NCBI GenBank assembly: GCA_902795355.1
Contig: CADBKZ010000003.1
Location: forward strand, 1 to 64,000
Reading direction: 5' to 3'
Source of the DNA: an uncultured Ruminococcus sp.
Lineage (GTDB): Bacteria > Bacillota > Clostridia > Oscillospirales > CAG-272
DNA length: 64,000 nucleotides
This document shows, piece after piece, positions 43,758 through 52,687 of this stretch (the first letter of the stretch is position 1; each line of letters opens with the position of its first letter). The notes beneath the pieces were generated by a model, which saw nothing but the letters and a program-made list of their open reading frames with translations, was not told where the DNA came from and searched no databases. The position numbers were made by a program, and so were the translations under genes.

Positions 43758-43786
43758 ATTCTACCATATTTGCCGTATTTTGTCAA
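43758..43786 (-). promoter_or_regulatory. Promoter of the BY-kinase gene
   Basis: Minus-strand TTGACA (43786-43781) and TAGAAT (43763-43758), 17-base spacer. Confidence 0.75.
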
Positions 43787-43818
43787 TATATTTTATCCAA
43801 AAAGCGTTTTCCGCGCGA

Positions 43819-44568
43819 TTACGGCGCGCGGAACTCCACAATGGCCTTGAACATTTCGCGAAAATCCGCATAGGTGTTTTCGTTGTGCGTTTTCCCGTAA
43901 ATATAGGGTTGCGTCAGCAAAATCAACGTATCCTCGGGCAGAACCCGCACCACCGAATAATAGCGGTAAAACGCGGTATCCCCCAACCGGACGGTAAATT
44001 CATCGGCGGCGGATTCCGGTTGGCTCCCGAACACATCGGCAAGCGGCGCGGCGAGCAGCGAGAGATTATAGGTTTCATAAACATACGGGCTGACGAACCA
44101 AACGGCGCACTCCCCTGTTTTTACGTAGGTGGAAAAAGAGGTCCCCTCGTCAACGCTCTGCTTTCTGGCGTTGCCATACGCGAACTGATCCACCACCCGC
44201 ACCCCTTCGGAATTGACCGAAGAATACAGTTGCAGAAGCTCTTCCTCGGTGAAAATGCCGTAGGTGACGAGCTGAACGGCTTTGGCACCGTTTCCGTCAA
44301 AATCCGCGGGCATAACGGCTTCCAGCGCGGAGCAAAGCCCCTCCTGCTCGGTGTTGTTGAGGATCTTCGCTCCGGCGAACGTGATGTTGACATCGTACTT
44401 CTGCCGCGAGGAACACTGCGCCAAGCAGACCGCCAACGCAAAAACGGCGAACGCCCCGATGATGATGGGCCATTTATAATGGTACCAAAGGTTATCGAGC
44501 CAGCGCAGAAAGCGGGATTGACCCGCAATTTCCGGCGCTTCCGGCTTTTGGTCGTTCCGGTTGTTCAT
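43819..44568 (-). CDS. Hypothetical single-pass membrane protein
   Basis: A 249-residue protein that I do not recognise. A charged cytosolic N-terminus of about 33 residues (ending LDNLWYHYKWP) precedes one membrane helix (IIIGAFAVFALAVCLAQC) and an extracytoplasmic domain of about 200 residues. It follows greA by 3 bases in the same direction, so it is the last gene of the ctpA-greA operon. Similar small tethered proteins are common in Clostridia, without assigned roles. Confidence 0.7.
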   Translation of the reverse strand: MNNRNDQKPEAPEIAGQSRFLRWLDNLWYHYKWPIIIGAFAVFALAVCLAQCSSRQKYDVNITFAGAKILNNTEQEGLCSALEAVMPADFDGNGAKAVQLVTYGIFTEEELLQLYSSVNSEGVRVVDQFAYGNARKQSVDEGTSFSTYVKTGECAVWFVSPYVYETYNLSLLAAPLADVFGSQPESAADEFTVRLGDTAFYRYYSVVRVLPEDTLILLTQPYIYGKTHNENTYADFREMFKAIVEFRAP

Positions 44569-44571
44569 GGC

Positions 44572-45060
44572 TCAACCTTGCGTTCTGGTAACTTCCAACA
44601 CCTTGATCCGCAAACTGCCGTTCGGCGTTTCGATCTCCTTTTCGTCTCCCTCGCGCATGTCAATCAAGCCCGCCCCAATCGGGGAAAGGTCCGAAATTTT
44701 CCCTTCGAGCGGGTTCGCCTCGTTGGAACCGACCAGCGAATAGGTCACTTCCTCGCCGAGGCTGTAATCGTAAATTTTCACCGTGGATCCCAAGCTGACA
44801 AGGCTGGTATCGATGGCGGATTCATCGATGATGGTGGCGTTTTCCACCAGCTCTTCCAATTCTTTAATGCGCGCCTCGTTCTTGGCTTGCTCGTTTCTCG
44901 CCTCGTCGTATTCGGAGTTCTCGGAAAGGTCGCCGAAAGACCGCGCAACGGCAATGTCGTTCTTGATCTGTTCCCGTTTTTCCCCTTTGAGGTAGTTCAG
45001 CTCGTTAATGAGTTCCTGATACCCTTGTTGGGTATAAAGCATCTTTTTTCCTTTGGCCAT
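44572..45060 (-). CDS. greA: Transcription elongation factor GreA
   Basis: A 162-residue factor that stimulates transcript cleavage in backtracked RNA polymerase. The N-terminal coiled coil (LNYLKGEKREQIKNDIAVAR, with the tip acidic pair in DLSENSEYDEAR) and the C-terminal FKBP-like domain are complete. ATG 45060 after AAGGAG is preferred; the frame runs upstream into the ctpA 3' end. Confidence 0.95.
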   Translation of the reverse strand: MAKGKKMLYTQQGYQELINELNYLKGEKREQIKNDIAVARSFGDLSENSEYDEARNEQAKNEARIKELEELVENATIIDESAIDTSLVSLGSTVKIYDYSLGEEVTYSLVGSNEANPLEGKISDLSPIGAGLIDMREGDEKEIETPNGSLRIKVLEVTRTQG

Positions 45061-45109
45061 GGTCGGTTTTCTCCTTGTTTTCGGTAAAATTTTCAATGAA
45101 AATTCAATT

Positions 45110-46639
45110 TTATTCTCCAATCGCCGTCAGTTTGGAAACGGCGGTTTGCAGCTGAATGTCGTCTTCCCACGGCAGCGCGGACGCCGCAACCGATTCGGTT
45201 CCGGCCAAACGGTCCACTTCCGCGTCGGGCAGAATGCCAACGCCGTGGTAGGATTCCCCGTCGGGGTACCCGCTTTTCGTGACGTACTCGTAGGTGGTCA
45301 ATTTGATATAACCTTTGATTCCGCGCAGCGGAATCTCGAAAATGGATTGCATAATGCCCTTTCCGAAGGTCTTTTTTCCAACGGTTGCCTTGGAAAGGCC
45401 GTAATCGCGCAGCGTCGCGGTAAAAATTTCGGCCGCGCTCGCGGTTTTTTCATTGCAGAGCACCACAAAATCGAGGTCTTTGTATTGCCCGATCTGTGCG
45501 GCGGTAACGCTGCAATCCGCGCCGTCCCCTTCGTAGGAGACGACCGCGCACCGCGTTTCGGTCTGCTCGCTCATTTTGCCGTCCTTATCGCGCGCGGCAA
45601 GAATCAGGTCGCCCTCTTCCAGAAAGTTTGAAAGAACGGCGCGGATCGAGCGCAGGTCACCCCCTGGGTTATCCCGCACGTCGAACACGAATCGGGTGGC
45701 TCCCGCCGAGAGGCACGCTTCCACCTCGCCGCGGAACTGCGCCGGCGTGTTCAGCCGGAACTCCGAAATGCGGACGACCGCAACCGTTGGGTCCGCGGCG
45801 AGGATCTCGCTCGTGACCGACTTGTTGTCCAGCCGTTTCCGCAAGCAGGAAACCGTATGCGTTTCGCCGTCCCGCAGGATCTGCAGCCAAACGGAAGTTT
45901 CCTCTTCGCCGCGAATTCCGGCAACGGCTCCGGCATACTCCAACTGCGTTACCGTTTGCCACGCCCCGTTCACCTGAACGGAAACAATGTCGTCCCCCGC
46001 GCGGATGTCGGCTTCGGCGGCCGGAGATCCTGCCTCGACGGACTCGACGCGCAGAAAGATTTCTTCCCGCCCGTCCACCGTGCGCGTTTCCTGCCTGACC
46101 GTTACCCCGATGCCGACATACTGCCCGCTCGACTCTATGTTCATGGCCAAGTACTCTTCCTCGGTATAATACGCGGCATAGCGGTCGCCGCTCGCCGCCA
46201 CATAGGCTTTGAACGCGGCTTGCAGCATGGCTTCGGCGTCAAGCGAATCGGCATAGAACGAGTTTTCCGACAGTACGTTTTCGAGAATGCGGAAATTGAC
46301 GGAATCCCGCGCGGCGGTACTCTGCCCCGAGGAGTCGCCCATCAGCTCTTCCAACGCTTGGAGATAGAATTTCCGGTCGGTCGTGCTGGTGAGATGAAAG
46401 GTGAGCAGAACCGCAACGGAGAGAAGAAGCGCCGTAATCGAAACCCACAGGGCATAGAAGATCGGCGGCGCGTCCATGCGTACCACAACGCGCTCCCCGC
46501 TCTCCGGCTTTTGCTTTTTGGCGGTTTCCGGCGGGTTTTCCGCGCCGCCGATTTCGGGCGGCGCAGCGGTTTCCGGCGTCGGCTCCGCTCCGGTTTCCTC
46601 GGGCAGAATCGGTTCCATTCGGTTTTCATTCGGTTCCAT
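45110..46639 (-). CDS. S41-family C-terminal processing protease
   Basis: A 509-residue membrane-anchored serine protease. A Glu/Pro-rich cytosolic N-terminus of about 55 residues precedes one membrane helix (ALWVSITALLLSVAVLLTF), a PDZ domain (about residues 170-265) and the S41 domain. The Ser/Lys dyad is in EKTASAAEIF and GKKTFGKGIMQ. It cleaves proteins from their C-termini outside the membrane; in spore formers CtpB-type members act in sigma-K activation, but this assignment is not supported here. A further operon partner is greA. Confidence 0.92.
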   Translation of the reverse strand: MEPNENRMEPILPEETGAEPTPETAAPPEIGGAENPPETAKKQKPESGERVVVRMDAPPIFYALWVSITALLLSVAVLLTFHLTSTTDRKFYLQALEELMGDSSGQSTAARDSVNFRILENVLSENSFYADSLDAEAMLQAAFKAYVAASGDRYAAYYTEEEYLAMNIESSGQYVGIGVTVRQETRTVDGREEIFLRVESVEAGSPAAEADIRAGDDIVSVQVNGAWQTVTQLEYAGAVAGIRGEEETSVWLQILRDGETHTVSCLRKRLDNKSVTSEILAADPTVAVVRISEFRLNTPAQFRGEVEACLSAGATRFVFDVRDNPGGDLRSIRAVLSNFLEEGDLILAARDKDGKMSEQTETRCAVVSYEGDGADCSVTAAQIGQYKDLDFVVLCNEKTASAAEIFTATLRDYGLSKATVGKKTFGKGIMQSIFEIPLRGIKGYIKLTTYEYVTKSGYPDGESYHGVGILPDAEVDRLAGTESVAASALPWEDDIQLQTAVSKLTAIGE

Positions 46640-46669
46640 GGCGTTCCCCCCTCGGCGGTAATACAGTAC

Positions 46670-46716
46670 ACAAGCGAAATGTGCGTCGCATAAAGTCGGG
46701 CGTACATTTCGCTTGT
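46670..46716 (-). terminator. Inverted repeat between the CdaR-type gene and the S41 protease gene
   Basis: A 16-bp stem with one G-T pair (46670-46685 with 46701-46716) and a 15-base loop. It probably ends transcription of the CdaR-type gene; the T-tail is weak. Confidence 0.6.
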
Positions 46717-46735
46717 CGGATACGGAAAATCGGAA

Positions 46736-47821
46736 TCAGAACTTCATGGGCTTGGAGTTCAGATACTTCTTGACCATGAGCGCCACCTTGAAGGTGATGG
46801 CATGTTCGAACTCGCGCAGGTCAAGGCCCGTGAGTTTGCGGATCTTTTCGAGGCGGTAAACCAGCGTGTTGCGATGCACAAACAGTTTGCGCGAGGTTTC
46901 CGAAACGTTCAGGTTGTTCTCGAAGAAGCATTGAATGGTGAGCAGCGTTTCGCGGTCGAGCGATTCGAGGCTCCCGCGCTTGAACACCTCTTGCAGGAAC
47001 ATTTCGCACAGCGTGGTGGGCAACTGATAAATCAAGCGGCCGATGCCGAGGTTTTCATAGCTCAAAATGCTCTTGTCGCTCTCAAACACCTTTCCCACGT
47101 CCAGCGCGATCTGCGCTTCCTTATAAGCGCGCGCCAGATCCTTGATGTTATCCACCACCGTGGAAATACCGATGGAAACCTTGGTATAGAACTCGGTGGA
47201 GAGCGTATCGGCGATGTTGGTGGCAATCTTTTCCGCGTCGCGGCTGTCGGTTCCCTGCTTGATGTACTTGACCAGAACAATGTCGTGTTCGCCGACGCTG
47301 ATCACATAGTCCTTGGTCTTGTCCGGAAACATGTTCTGCAGCATTTCAAACGGCATCATGTCGGTTTTGCCGTAGAACTTGATGAGAAATACGATGCGCG
47401 ACTCCTCGGTGTTGAAATGCAGCTCCTTGGATTTGATATAAATATCGCTCGGCAGGATGTTATCGAGGATGATGTTTTTGATGAACGAGCCTTTGTCGTA
47501 TTTTTCATCGTAAAGGTTCTTGATATTCCCGAGCGAGATCGCCAGCAACTTGGACATCTTCTCGGCCATCTTGTCCTCGCCCTCGACAAAAACAATGTAG
47601 TCGGCTTTCGGCCCCGACGAGAGCGACCGGTAAGTATAGCCGTCCACGGCGATGACCTCGCCCGCGTACCCGAGCTCCTCGCGGACGCCCTGACGAACCT
47701 CGCCGATCTTGACCAGCTCGGAACAGGAGATGATAACGCCGTTTTCATCGAGCACGCCGATAACGCGGTCAATAGCGTCCTTCATTTGGTGGATAACGCC
47801 TTGGAACAATTTGTTGGACAT
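46736..47821 (-). CDS. CdaR/PucR-type transcription regulator
   Basis: A 361-residue regulator with an N-terminal sugar-diacid-recognition-like sensor region (IHQMKDAIDRVIGVLDENG), a central GGDEF-like CdaR region and a C-terminal helix-turn-helix. The last block, LNVSETSRKLFVHRNTLVYR, is the PucR/CdaR HTH signature. The target and ligand are unknown. It has its own promoter; no sugar-acid catabolic genes are adjacent. Confidence 0.88.
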   Translation of the reverse strand: MSNKLFQGVIHQMKDAIDRVIGVLDENGVIISCSELVKIGEVRQGVREELGYAGEVIAVDGYTYRSLSSGPKADYIVFVEGEDKMAEKMSKLLAISLGNIKNLYDEKYDKGSFIKNIILDNILPSDIYIKSKELHFNTEESRIVFLIKFYGKTDMMPFEMLQNMFPDKTKDYVISVGEHDIVLVKYIKQGTDSRDAEKIATNIADTLSTEFYTKVSIGISTVVDNIKDLARAYKEAQIALDVGKVFESDKSILSYENLGIGRLIYQLPTTLCEMFLQEVFKRGSLESLDRETLLTIQCFFENNLNVSETSRKLFVHRNTLVYRLEKIRKLTGLDLREFEHAITFKVALMVKKYLNSKPMKF

Positions 47822-47869
47822 TTTAGTTCTCTCCTCTACGTTAAAATGGGAATGTGAAAAACCAACTAT

Positions 47870-47898
47870 ATTTTACACCATATTTTGTGATTTTTCAA
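47870..47898 (-). promoter_or_regulatory. Promoter of the CdaR-type gene
   Basis: Minus-strand TTGAAA (47898-47893) and TAAAAT (47875-47870), 17-base spacer. Confidence 0.7.
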
Positions 47899-48000
47899 TA
47901 GGTTTTTCAATATTTTTCCTAATTTTTCGAAAAAATTTTCATGCAATGTGTAGAAAAGCCGTTGGGCAAACCGCACAAAGAGAAAATGATTCTCCGTTCT

Positions 48001-48747
48001 TCAAAGCTCCCATGCGAAGGAAAGCCCCGCCAGCGCGAAAACCGGCGCGGTTTCGGTTCGCAGAATGCGCTTTCCAAGCCCCACGGGAATCCAGCCGGCC
48101 GCCTTTGCCGCCTCGGCTTCCCCAAGCGAAAAGCCGCCCTCGCTCCCAACCATGAGCGCAACCGCGGGCCGCTCCGGCATCCGGCTCTTCGCCGCCGCCA
48201 GAACGCTCGGCAAAGGGGTTGTCCCCTCTCCCTCGTAGCAGATCAGCGCAAGGTCGAAACGCGCCGCCTCGGCCACGGCCTCGCGGAAAGGCTTTGCGGG
48301 GTCCACCGCGGGCAAAATGCCCCTGCCGCATTGCTTTGCGGCCTCGGCGGCAATGCGGTTCCGGCGCGCGTTTTTCTTTTCGCCGTCGCCGTCCCCGATC
48401 CGCGCCACGCACCGTTCGCTTTCAAACGGGACGATCCTTGAAACGCCGCACTCCACCGCTTTTTGAATTACGTTTTCCAATTTATCCGCTTTCGGGAGTC
48501 CTTGGTACAAAACCGCGATATACGGCGGCTCCCGATCGGTGGGGCGGCTCCGCTCCACGCGGGCGAGTACGCGGTCGGGGAGAAAGTCGGTCAGAACGCA
48601 TTCATAGTCGGTGCCTTCCGCGTCGCATACGGTCACGCGCTCCCCCGCCGCCATTCGCAACGCGCGGGAGATGTGGTGCGCGTCCTCGCCCGAAACGGTC
48701 ACTATCCCGTTCCGGATGTCCTCTTTTGCAACAAAAAAACGAGGCAT
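48001..48747 (-). CDS. rsmE: 16S rRNA m3U1498 methyltransferase
   Basis: A 248-residue SPOUT-class methyltransferase acting on U1498 of 16S rRNA. An N-terminal PUA-like domain (EDAHHISRALRMAAGERVTV) precedes the knotted domain with MVGSEGGFSLGEAEAA and LGKRILRTETAPVFAL. The ATG at 48747 is chosen; its own strong promoter lies 40-68 bases upstream. It does not share an operon with prmA or dnaJ, its common neighbours. Confidence 0.94.
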   Translation of the reverse strand: MPRFFVAKEDIRNGIVTVSGEDAHHISRALRMAAGERVTVCDAEGTDYECVLTDFLPDRVLARVERSRPTDREPPYIAVLYQGLPKADKLENVIQKAVECGVSRIVPFESERCVARIGDGDGEKKNARRNRIAAEAAKQCGRGILPAVDPAKPFREAVAEAARFDLALICYEGEGTTPLPSVLAAAKSRMPERPAVALMVGSEGGFSLGEAEAAKAAGWIPVGLGKRILRTETAPVFALAGLSFAWEL

Positions 48748-48786
48748 TGCGCAATCTCCTTCGCGTTTTTTATGGAAATTGATTTG

Positions 48787-48815
48787 ATTATACATCATTT
48801 TCACCAATTTGTCAA
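48787..48815 (-). promoter_or_regulatory. Promoter of rsmE
   Basis: Minus-strand TTGACA (48815-48810) and TATAAT (48792-48787), 17-base spacer. Confidence 0.85.
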
Positions 48816-48914
48816 GACCTATTTTGTGATAAATGCCGATTTTTTTCGATTTTTTTAGAAAAAGCCTTTTTCAACGCCCAAAAATGCGTTTTCGGCGTTG
48901 CGGAGAACCGGAAA

Positions 48915-48947
48915 ATCCGCGCGGCAACAAAACGTTGCCGCGCGGAT
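48915..48947 (-). terminator. Terminator after the TspO-like gene
   Basis: 14-bp perfect stem (48915-48928 with 48934-48947) followed by TTTT on the minus strand, 22 bases after the stop codon. Confidence 0.8.
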
Positions 48948-48968
48948 GCGATACCCGCCCGTTCGGGG

Positions 48969-49502
48969 TCAGTTGCGCAGAAAGATCCGGAACGCAAGCA
49001 CAACCAGAGAAACCAGCCAGATATCATGCAGAATGAAAATGATGCCCGCCAACCGGCTGACGCGGAAAAAGCAGACGGTTGTTAAAACGGCGAGCGCGGC
49101 CGCGATTACGGCTTCCAACAGCGCGAGCAGAACCAACCCGCCCGCAAAAAGCGACGGATACCAAAAAAGCTCGGTTGCCGCCATTAAAACATAAATCATG
49201 CACCCTTTGTACTTTTCCGCGGCGCATCCGAGCGAACGGAACCCGAGAACGAACCCCGCGGCGCAGCCCGCCGTAAACAGCGCGAGCGCGGAAAGCAGAG
49301 AAAACAGCCAAACAGGCGGTATCAGATCCGAAATGCCGAGTTCGAGCATGATGCGGTATGGGTTGCCGCAGAACGCGCGCACGGCCAGATAGCAGAGCGC
49401 GGAAAGGATCCCCACCGCGAGCGTGGAAAACAGACTTGTTTGCGCGGCTTCCCGCGAAATCCAAGCTCCGGCCGTTGTTTTTCCGCATCTTTTCCCGAAC
49501 AT
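48969..49502 (-). CDS. TspO/MBR-like membrane protein (divergent)
   Basis: A 177-residue protein with five hydrophobic segments. The C-terminal half (ELFWYPSLFAGGL through IWLVSLVVLAFRIFLRN) follows the pattern of bacterial TspO proteins, including the FW-x-PLFF-like motif, the VSRLAG motif before helix 5 and the terminal I-x-LxN. The aromatic content is lower than in typical TspO, so ligand binding may be lost. It lies 68 bases after the PBP1A gene in the same direction. Confidence 0.6.
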   Translation of the reverse strand: MFGKRCGKTTAGAWISREAAQTSLFSTLAVGILSALCYLAVRAFCGNPYRIMLELGISDLIPPVWLFSLLSALALFTAGCAAGFVLGFRSLGCAAEKYKGCMIYVLMAATELFWYPSLFAGGLVLLALLEAVIAAALAVLTTVCFFRVSRLAGIIFILHDIWLVSLVVLAFRIFLRN

Positions 49503-49570
49503 CGTTTCCTCCCGCGGGCCGCCCGACGTTCGCGCCCCGACATTCGATATTTATGCGCGGAGCGAACGGT

Positions 49571-52060
49571 TTATGCCTCGTCGGTCTCCTTTTTCGGCGG
49601 CAACGCCGCGTTCTCCCATGGGAGCGGCAGGCGGGCGGCGGGTTCTTCCCACGGGGCCGGAGCGGCGGGAGCGGGTTCATCGGTCGTCTCTTCGGCGGTT
49701 CCGGTGTGAACGGCGCAGGAGCGGTTAAACGGGAGCTTGGTTGCGCTCCGGCCGCAGTAATCGCCCAAGCCCGCCTCGAAATACGCCTCGGAGGAATGGG
49801 CGTTCGGCGCATAGGAATACGGGACGCCGCGAAAGACATACTGCGCGTCCGAAACCGTGACCTGCATGGGGAAATGGCGGGTGACGCGCAGGAGCGAAAC
49901 GGTTTTTCGCTCGCCGACCGGACATTTACCATGGCAGACCCCGCCGCCCTGATCGACCTCGACGGGGATATGGCGATCACATGAAGCGGACGGCTCGGTT
50001 CCCTTGACGAACCACCCCGCTTCCCCGCGATTCCCGCGCGGGTCGAGCGCGCAGGACGCGGCGGGCAATTTCCCCGAATCCTTGCAATAGGCGCATCGGA
50101 TCACGTTGTTGGGAACCGCGAAAGCGGTCCGGCCGCCCCGCAACTCCACCACGCGGTGCATAACCCGATTCCAGATCGCCGTACAGGGATTGTTGCCCTT
50201 GACGGGCTCCGGATATTCAAAGCCGCACCAAACGCCGCAGATTACGTCGGGAGTATACCCGATGAACCAACGGTCGCGATCGTCCTGCGAGGTGCCGGTT
50301 TTCCCCGCGCATTCGCAGATTTTATCGAGCGTGACCGAAGAGGACGTCCCATGCTGAACCACGCCCTGCAACAGCTTGGTCATAACGGCGGCGTTCCCCT
50401 CGGACAATACCGCTTCGGCGCGGTCGGGGCATGAAAGAAGCGTTTTCCCGTTCGCGTCGGTCACGCGGAAATAGGAGCGGTAGGGGTGGTACACGCCCCC
50501 GTCCGCAAAAACGGTATAAGCGGCCGTCAATTCGCGCAGGGTGGTTCCGTATTGCATTTGCCCCAGAGCCAGCGCGGCGGCGTTGCAATCGGTCGCTTCC
50601 CCGTTTTCCAACAAACTCTCCAAATGGAATTTTTCTCTGGCGAAGCGGAACGATTCCCGCAATCCCACGTCCTGCAAAACGCGGACGGCAACCGTATTGA
50701 CCGACTGCGCCACCGCGAACGAAATATTGGTCAGCCCGCGGTAATACCCCGAACCGTTGCGCGGCCAAGGGCGGTTTCCGTTCTCCCCGAACTCCACGGG
50801 AACGTCGTCGTATACGCTCGACCATGTGATCTTTCCGAGTTCGAGCGCGGGACCGTAAACCGTGATCGGTTTGATGGCCGACCCCGGGGGCCGCTTGGTT
50901 TGCGTTGCGAAATTTTGCAGGCGGTTGGCGGTTTTCTCACCGACCGCGCCCGCAACGCCGAGAATGTCGCCCGTTTTTGCGTCGATCACGATCAACGCTG
51001 ATTGCGCGGATTCCCCTTTGGCGTTTTTCGGCGTTTCCACGGCGGCGCGATAGTAATTTTCCACGTATTTCTGAATTTCTTCATCCATGGCGACGTCGAT
51101 CCGCAAACCGCCCGAAAGTGCCTTTCGGGAAGCCGCCTCGCGGGTCATGCCATAGGTTGCGGAAAGGTCGGCGATCACATCGTCGATCACCATGTCGAGA
51201 TACCACGAGCGAATCGGTTCCCCTTCGGTTTTGCCGCTCTCCGCGCGCAGTTCCAGCGGGGCGTTTTTGGCGGCCTCGCAGGCATCCGCTTCCAAATACC
51301 CCTGCCGTTCCATTTCGGTCAGGATCAGATTGCGGCGGGCGATGGCATGGTCTGGGTGGCGGAACGGGTTATAATAGCTCGGTTGGTTGGTAATGGCCGC
51401 TATGGTGGCGCATTCGGGCAAAGTAAGCTCGGAAACCGACTTTCCGAAATAGCGCAAAGCTCCCTCGGAAATTCCGCGGCACCCGTCCGAGAGCGGGAGA
51501 ATATTCAGGTAGCGTTCCAGAATTTCGGTTTTATCGAGACTGCGTTCGAGATCGCGCGCGAAAAAGACTTCCTGCACTTTGCGCCGCACCGAAACCTCGT
51601 TTTCCCCCGTTACGTTCTTGACCAACTGCTGCGTGATGGTGGACGCGCCGAAGCGGTCCGAAAACCCCAGCACGTAGTTCAGCCCCGCCGCCGCGGTGCG
51701 ATACCAATCCACCCCGCGGTGCTCGAAAAAGCGTTTATCCTCGATTGCGACAATGGCGTGGATCATATCCTCGGGAATTTCGCGGTAGGGCGCGTAGGGC
51801 GCGGTTTTCGCAACGGAAACGCCCTCGGTGATCTGCTCCTCTTCCCCAACGCGGTTGGCGCGGTCGGTAAACCGGTAGCGGTAAAATACCGGCGGGGCGT
51901 TCGCGGCTTCCGTCGCCGCGAAACGTTCAAGGTCCACATCGGCGGCGAACGCCTTTTCCATCCAGAGTCCCGCGGCCGTGATCGCGACCGCCAAGCCGAG
52001 CAAGACCACGCAGATTGCCGCCATAAAGATCCGCCAAACCGTCCGCAATTTTCGTTTCAT
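49571..52060 (-). CDS. Class A penicillin-binding protein (PBP1A type)
   Basis: An 829-residue bifunctional peptidoglycan synthase. An N-terminal anchor helix (residues 9-30) precedes the GT51 glycosyltransferase, with catalytic Glu in IEDKRFFEHRG. The transpeptidase domain has SxxK in PPGSAIKPI, SVN in AQSVNTVA and KTGT in CAGKTGTSQ. The C-terminal tail has several Cys residues and a Pro/Glu-rich end. ATG 52060 is chosen. Confidence 0.94.
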   Translation of the reverse strand: MKRKLRTVWRIFMAAICVVLLGLAVAITAAGLWMEKAFAADVDLERFAATEAANAPPVFYRYRFTDRANRVGEEEQITEGVSVAKTAPYAPYREIPEDMIHAIVAIEDKRFFEHRGVDWYRTAAAGLNYVLGFSDRFGASTITQQLVKNVTGENEVSVRRKVQEVFFARDLERSLDKTEILERYLNILPLSDGCRGISEGALRYFGKSVSELTLPECATIAAITNQPSYYNPFRHPDHAIARRNLILTEMERQGYLEADACEAAKNAPLELRAESGKTEGEPIRSWYLDMVIDDVIADLSATYGMTREAASRKALSGGLRIDVAMDEEIQKYVENYYRAAVETPKNAKGESAQSALIVIDAKTGDILGVAGAVGEKTANRLQNFATQTKRPPGSAIKPITVYGPALELGKITWSSVYDDVPVEFGENGNRPWPRNGSGYYRGLTNISFAVAQSVNTVAVRVLQDVGLRESFRFAREKFHLESLLENGEATDCNAAALALGQMQYGTTLRELTAAYTVFADGGVYHPYRSYFRVTDANGKTLLSCPDRAEAVLSEGNAAVMTKLLQGVVQHGTSSSVTLDKICECAGKTGTSQDDRDRWFIGYTPDVICGVWCGFEYPEPVKGNNPCTAIWNRVMHRVVELRGGRTAFAVPNNVIRCAYCKDSGKLPAASCALDPRGNRGEAGWFVKGTEPSASCDRHIPVEVDQGGGVCHGKCPVGERKTVSLLRVTRHFPMQVTVSDAQYVFRGVPYSYAPNAHSSEAYFEAGLGDYCGRSATKLPFNRSCAVHTGTAEETTDEPAPAAPAPWEEPAARLPLPWENAALPPKKETDEA

Positions 52061-52182
52061 TGTGTTTTTCTCCGTTCTTCCGATCGTTGATTCATAGTGT
52101 TTCCGAAAAAATGCGAATATCGTCACCGCGGGCGGGAAAAACTATGATTACCCGAATTTCTAAAAATTGAAAGGAAAGGCAA

Positions 52183-52635
52183 ATGAACATCGGAAGAATT
52201 TTTGCCGCGCTTTGCGGAATGCTTTTAGCGGTCGTTCTGATCTTTTCCGTCAGTACGCTGGCGGTTCTGCGCGGCACGGTTGCGGAAGCAAACGACGTTC
52301 GCGCCCGCGCCGAAACGGTATTGGAAGAACTCCGCGCGGAAATGGACAAGGCCGAGGCAATTGCCGTTAACGCCAAGCCCTCCGCCCCGCCGCCCGCGGA
52401 AAACGGCGACCAACGCGACCCCGCCGCAGCCGAAACCGCGGGAACGGCGCATGTGTTCGTTCTGCGCGCTTACGACGGGAAAATCGGCGTTTTTACGGAA
52501 GAGGGCTACCTGATCCGCACGGTGGACGCCGACCTTCGCCTGCTCCCCGCCGCCGACCGCGCGGCTTTGGAAGAAGGGATCCGCACCACATCATGGAAAG
52601 AGTTATTGGCGCGGATCGAGGATTACGAACCATAA
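52183..52635 (+). CDS. Membrane-anchored protein with BofC-like C-terminal domain
   Basis: A 150-residue protein. One N-terminal membrane helix (ALCGMLLAVVLIFSVSTLAV), a short coiled coil and a Pro-rich linker lead to FVLRAYDGKIGVFTEEGYLI and LEEGIRTTSWKELLARIEDYE. This region matches the pattern of the BofC C-terminal domain, known from a forespore-secreted protein that modulates the sigma-K checkpoint. Presence of spoIIR supports a sporulating host. The role of this stand-alone form is unknown. RBS GGAAAGG. Confidence 0.65.
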   Translation: MNIGRIFAALCGMLLAVVLIFSVSTLAVLRGTVAEANDVRARAETVLEELRAEMDKAEAIAVNAKPSAPPPAENGDQRDPAAAETAGTAHVFVLRAYDGKIGVFTEEGYLIRTVDADLRLLPAADRAALEEGIRTTSWKELLARIEDYEP

Positions 52636-52676
52636 AAAAGGACGGGGACGCAATGCGTGCGTCTCCGTCCTTTTTT
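52634..52676. terminator. Bidirectional terminator bofC-like / glpK
   Basis: 18-base arms (52634-52651 with 52659-52676, one mismatch), with six A and six T at the outer ends. Confidence 0.9.
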
Positions 52677-52687
52677 CGGTTTTGCGC

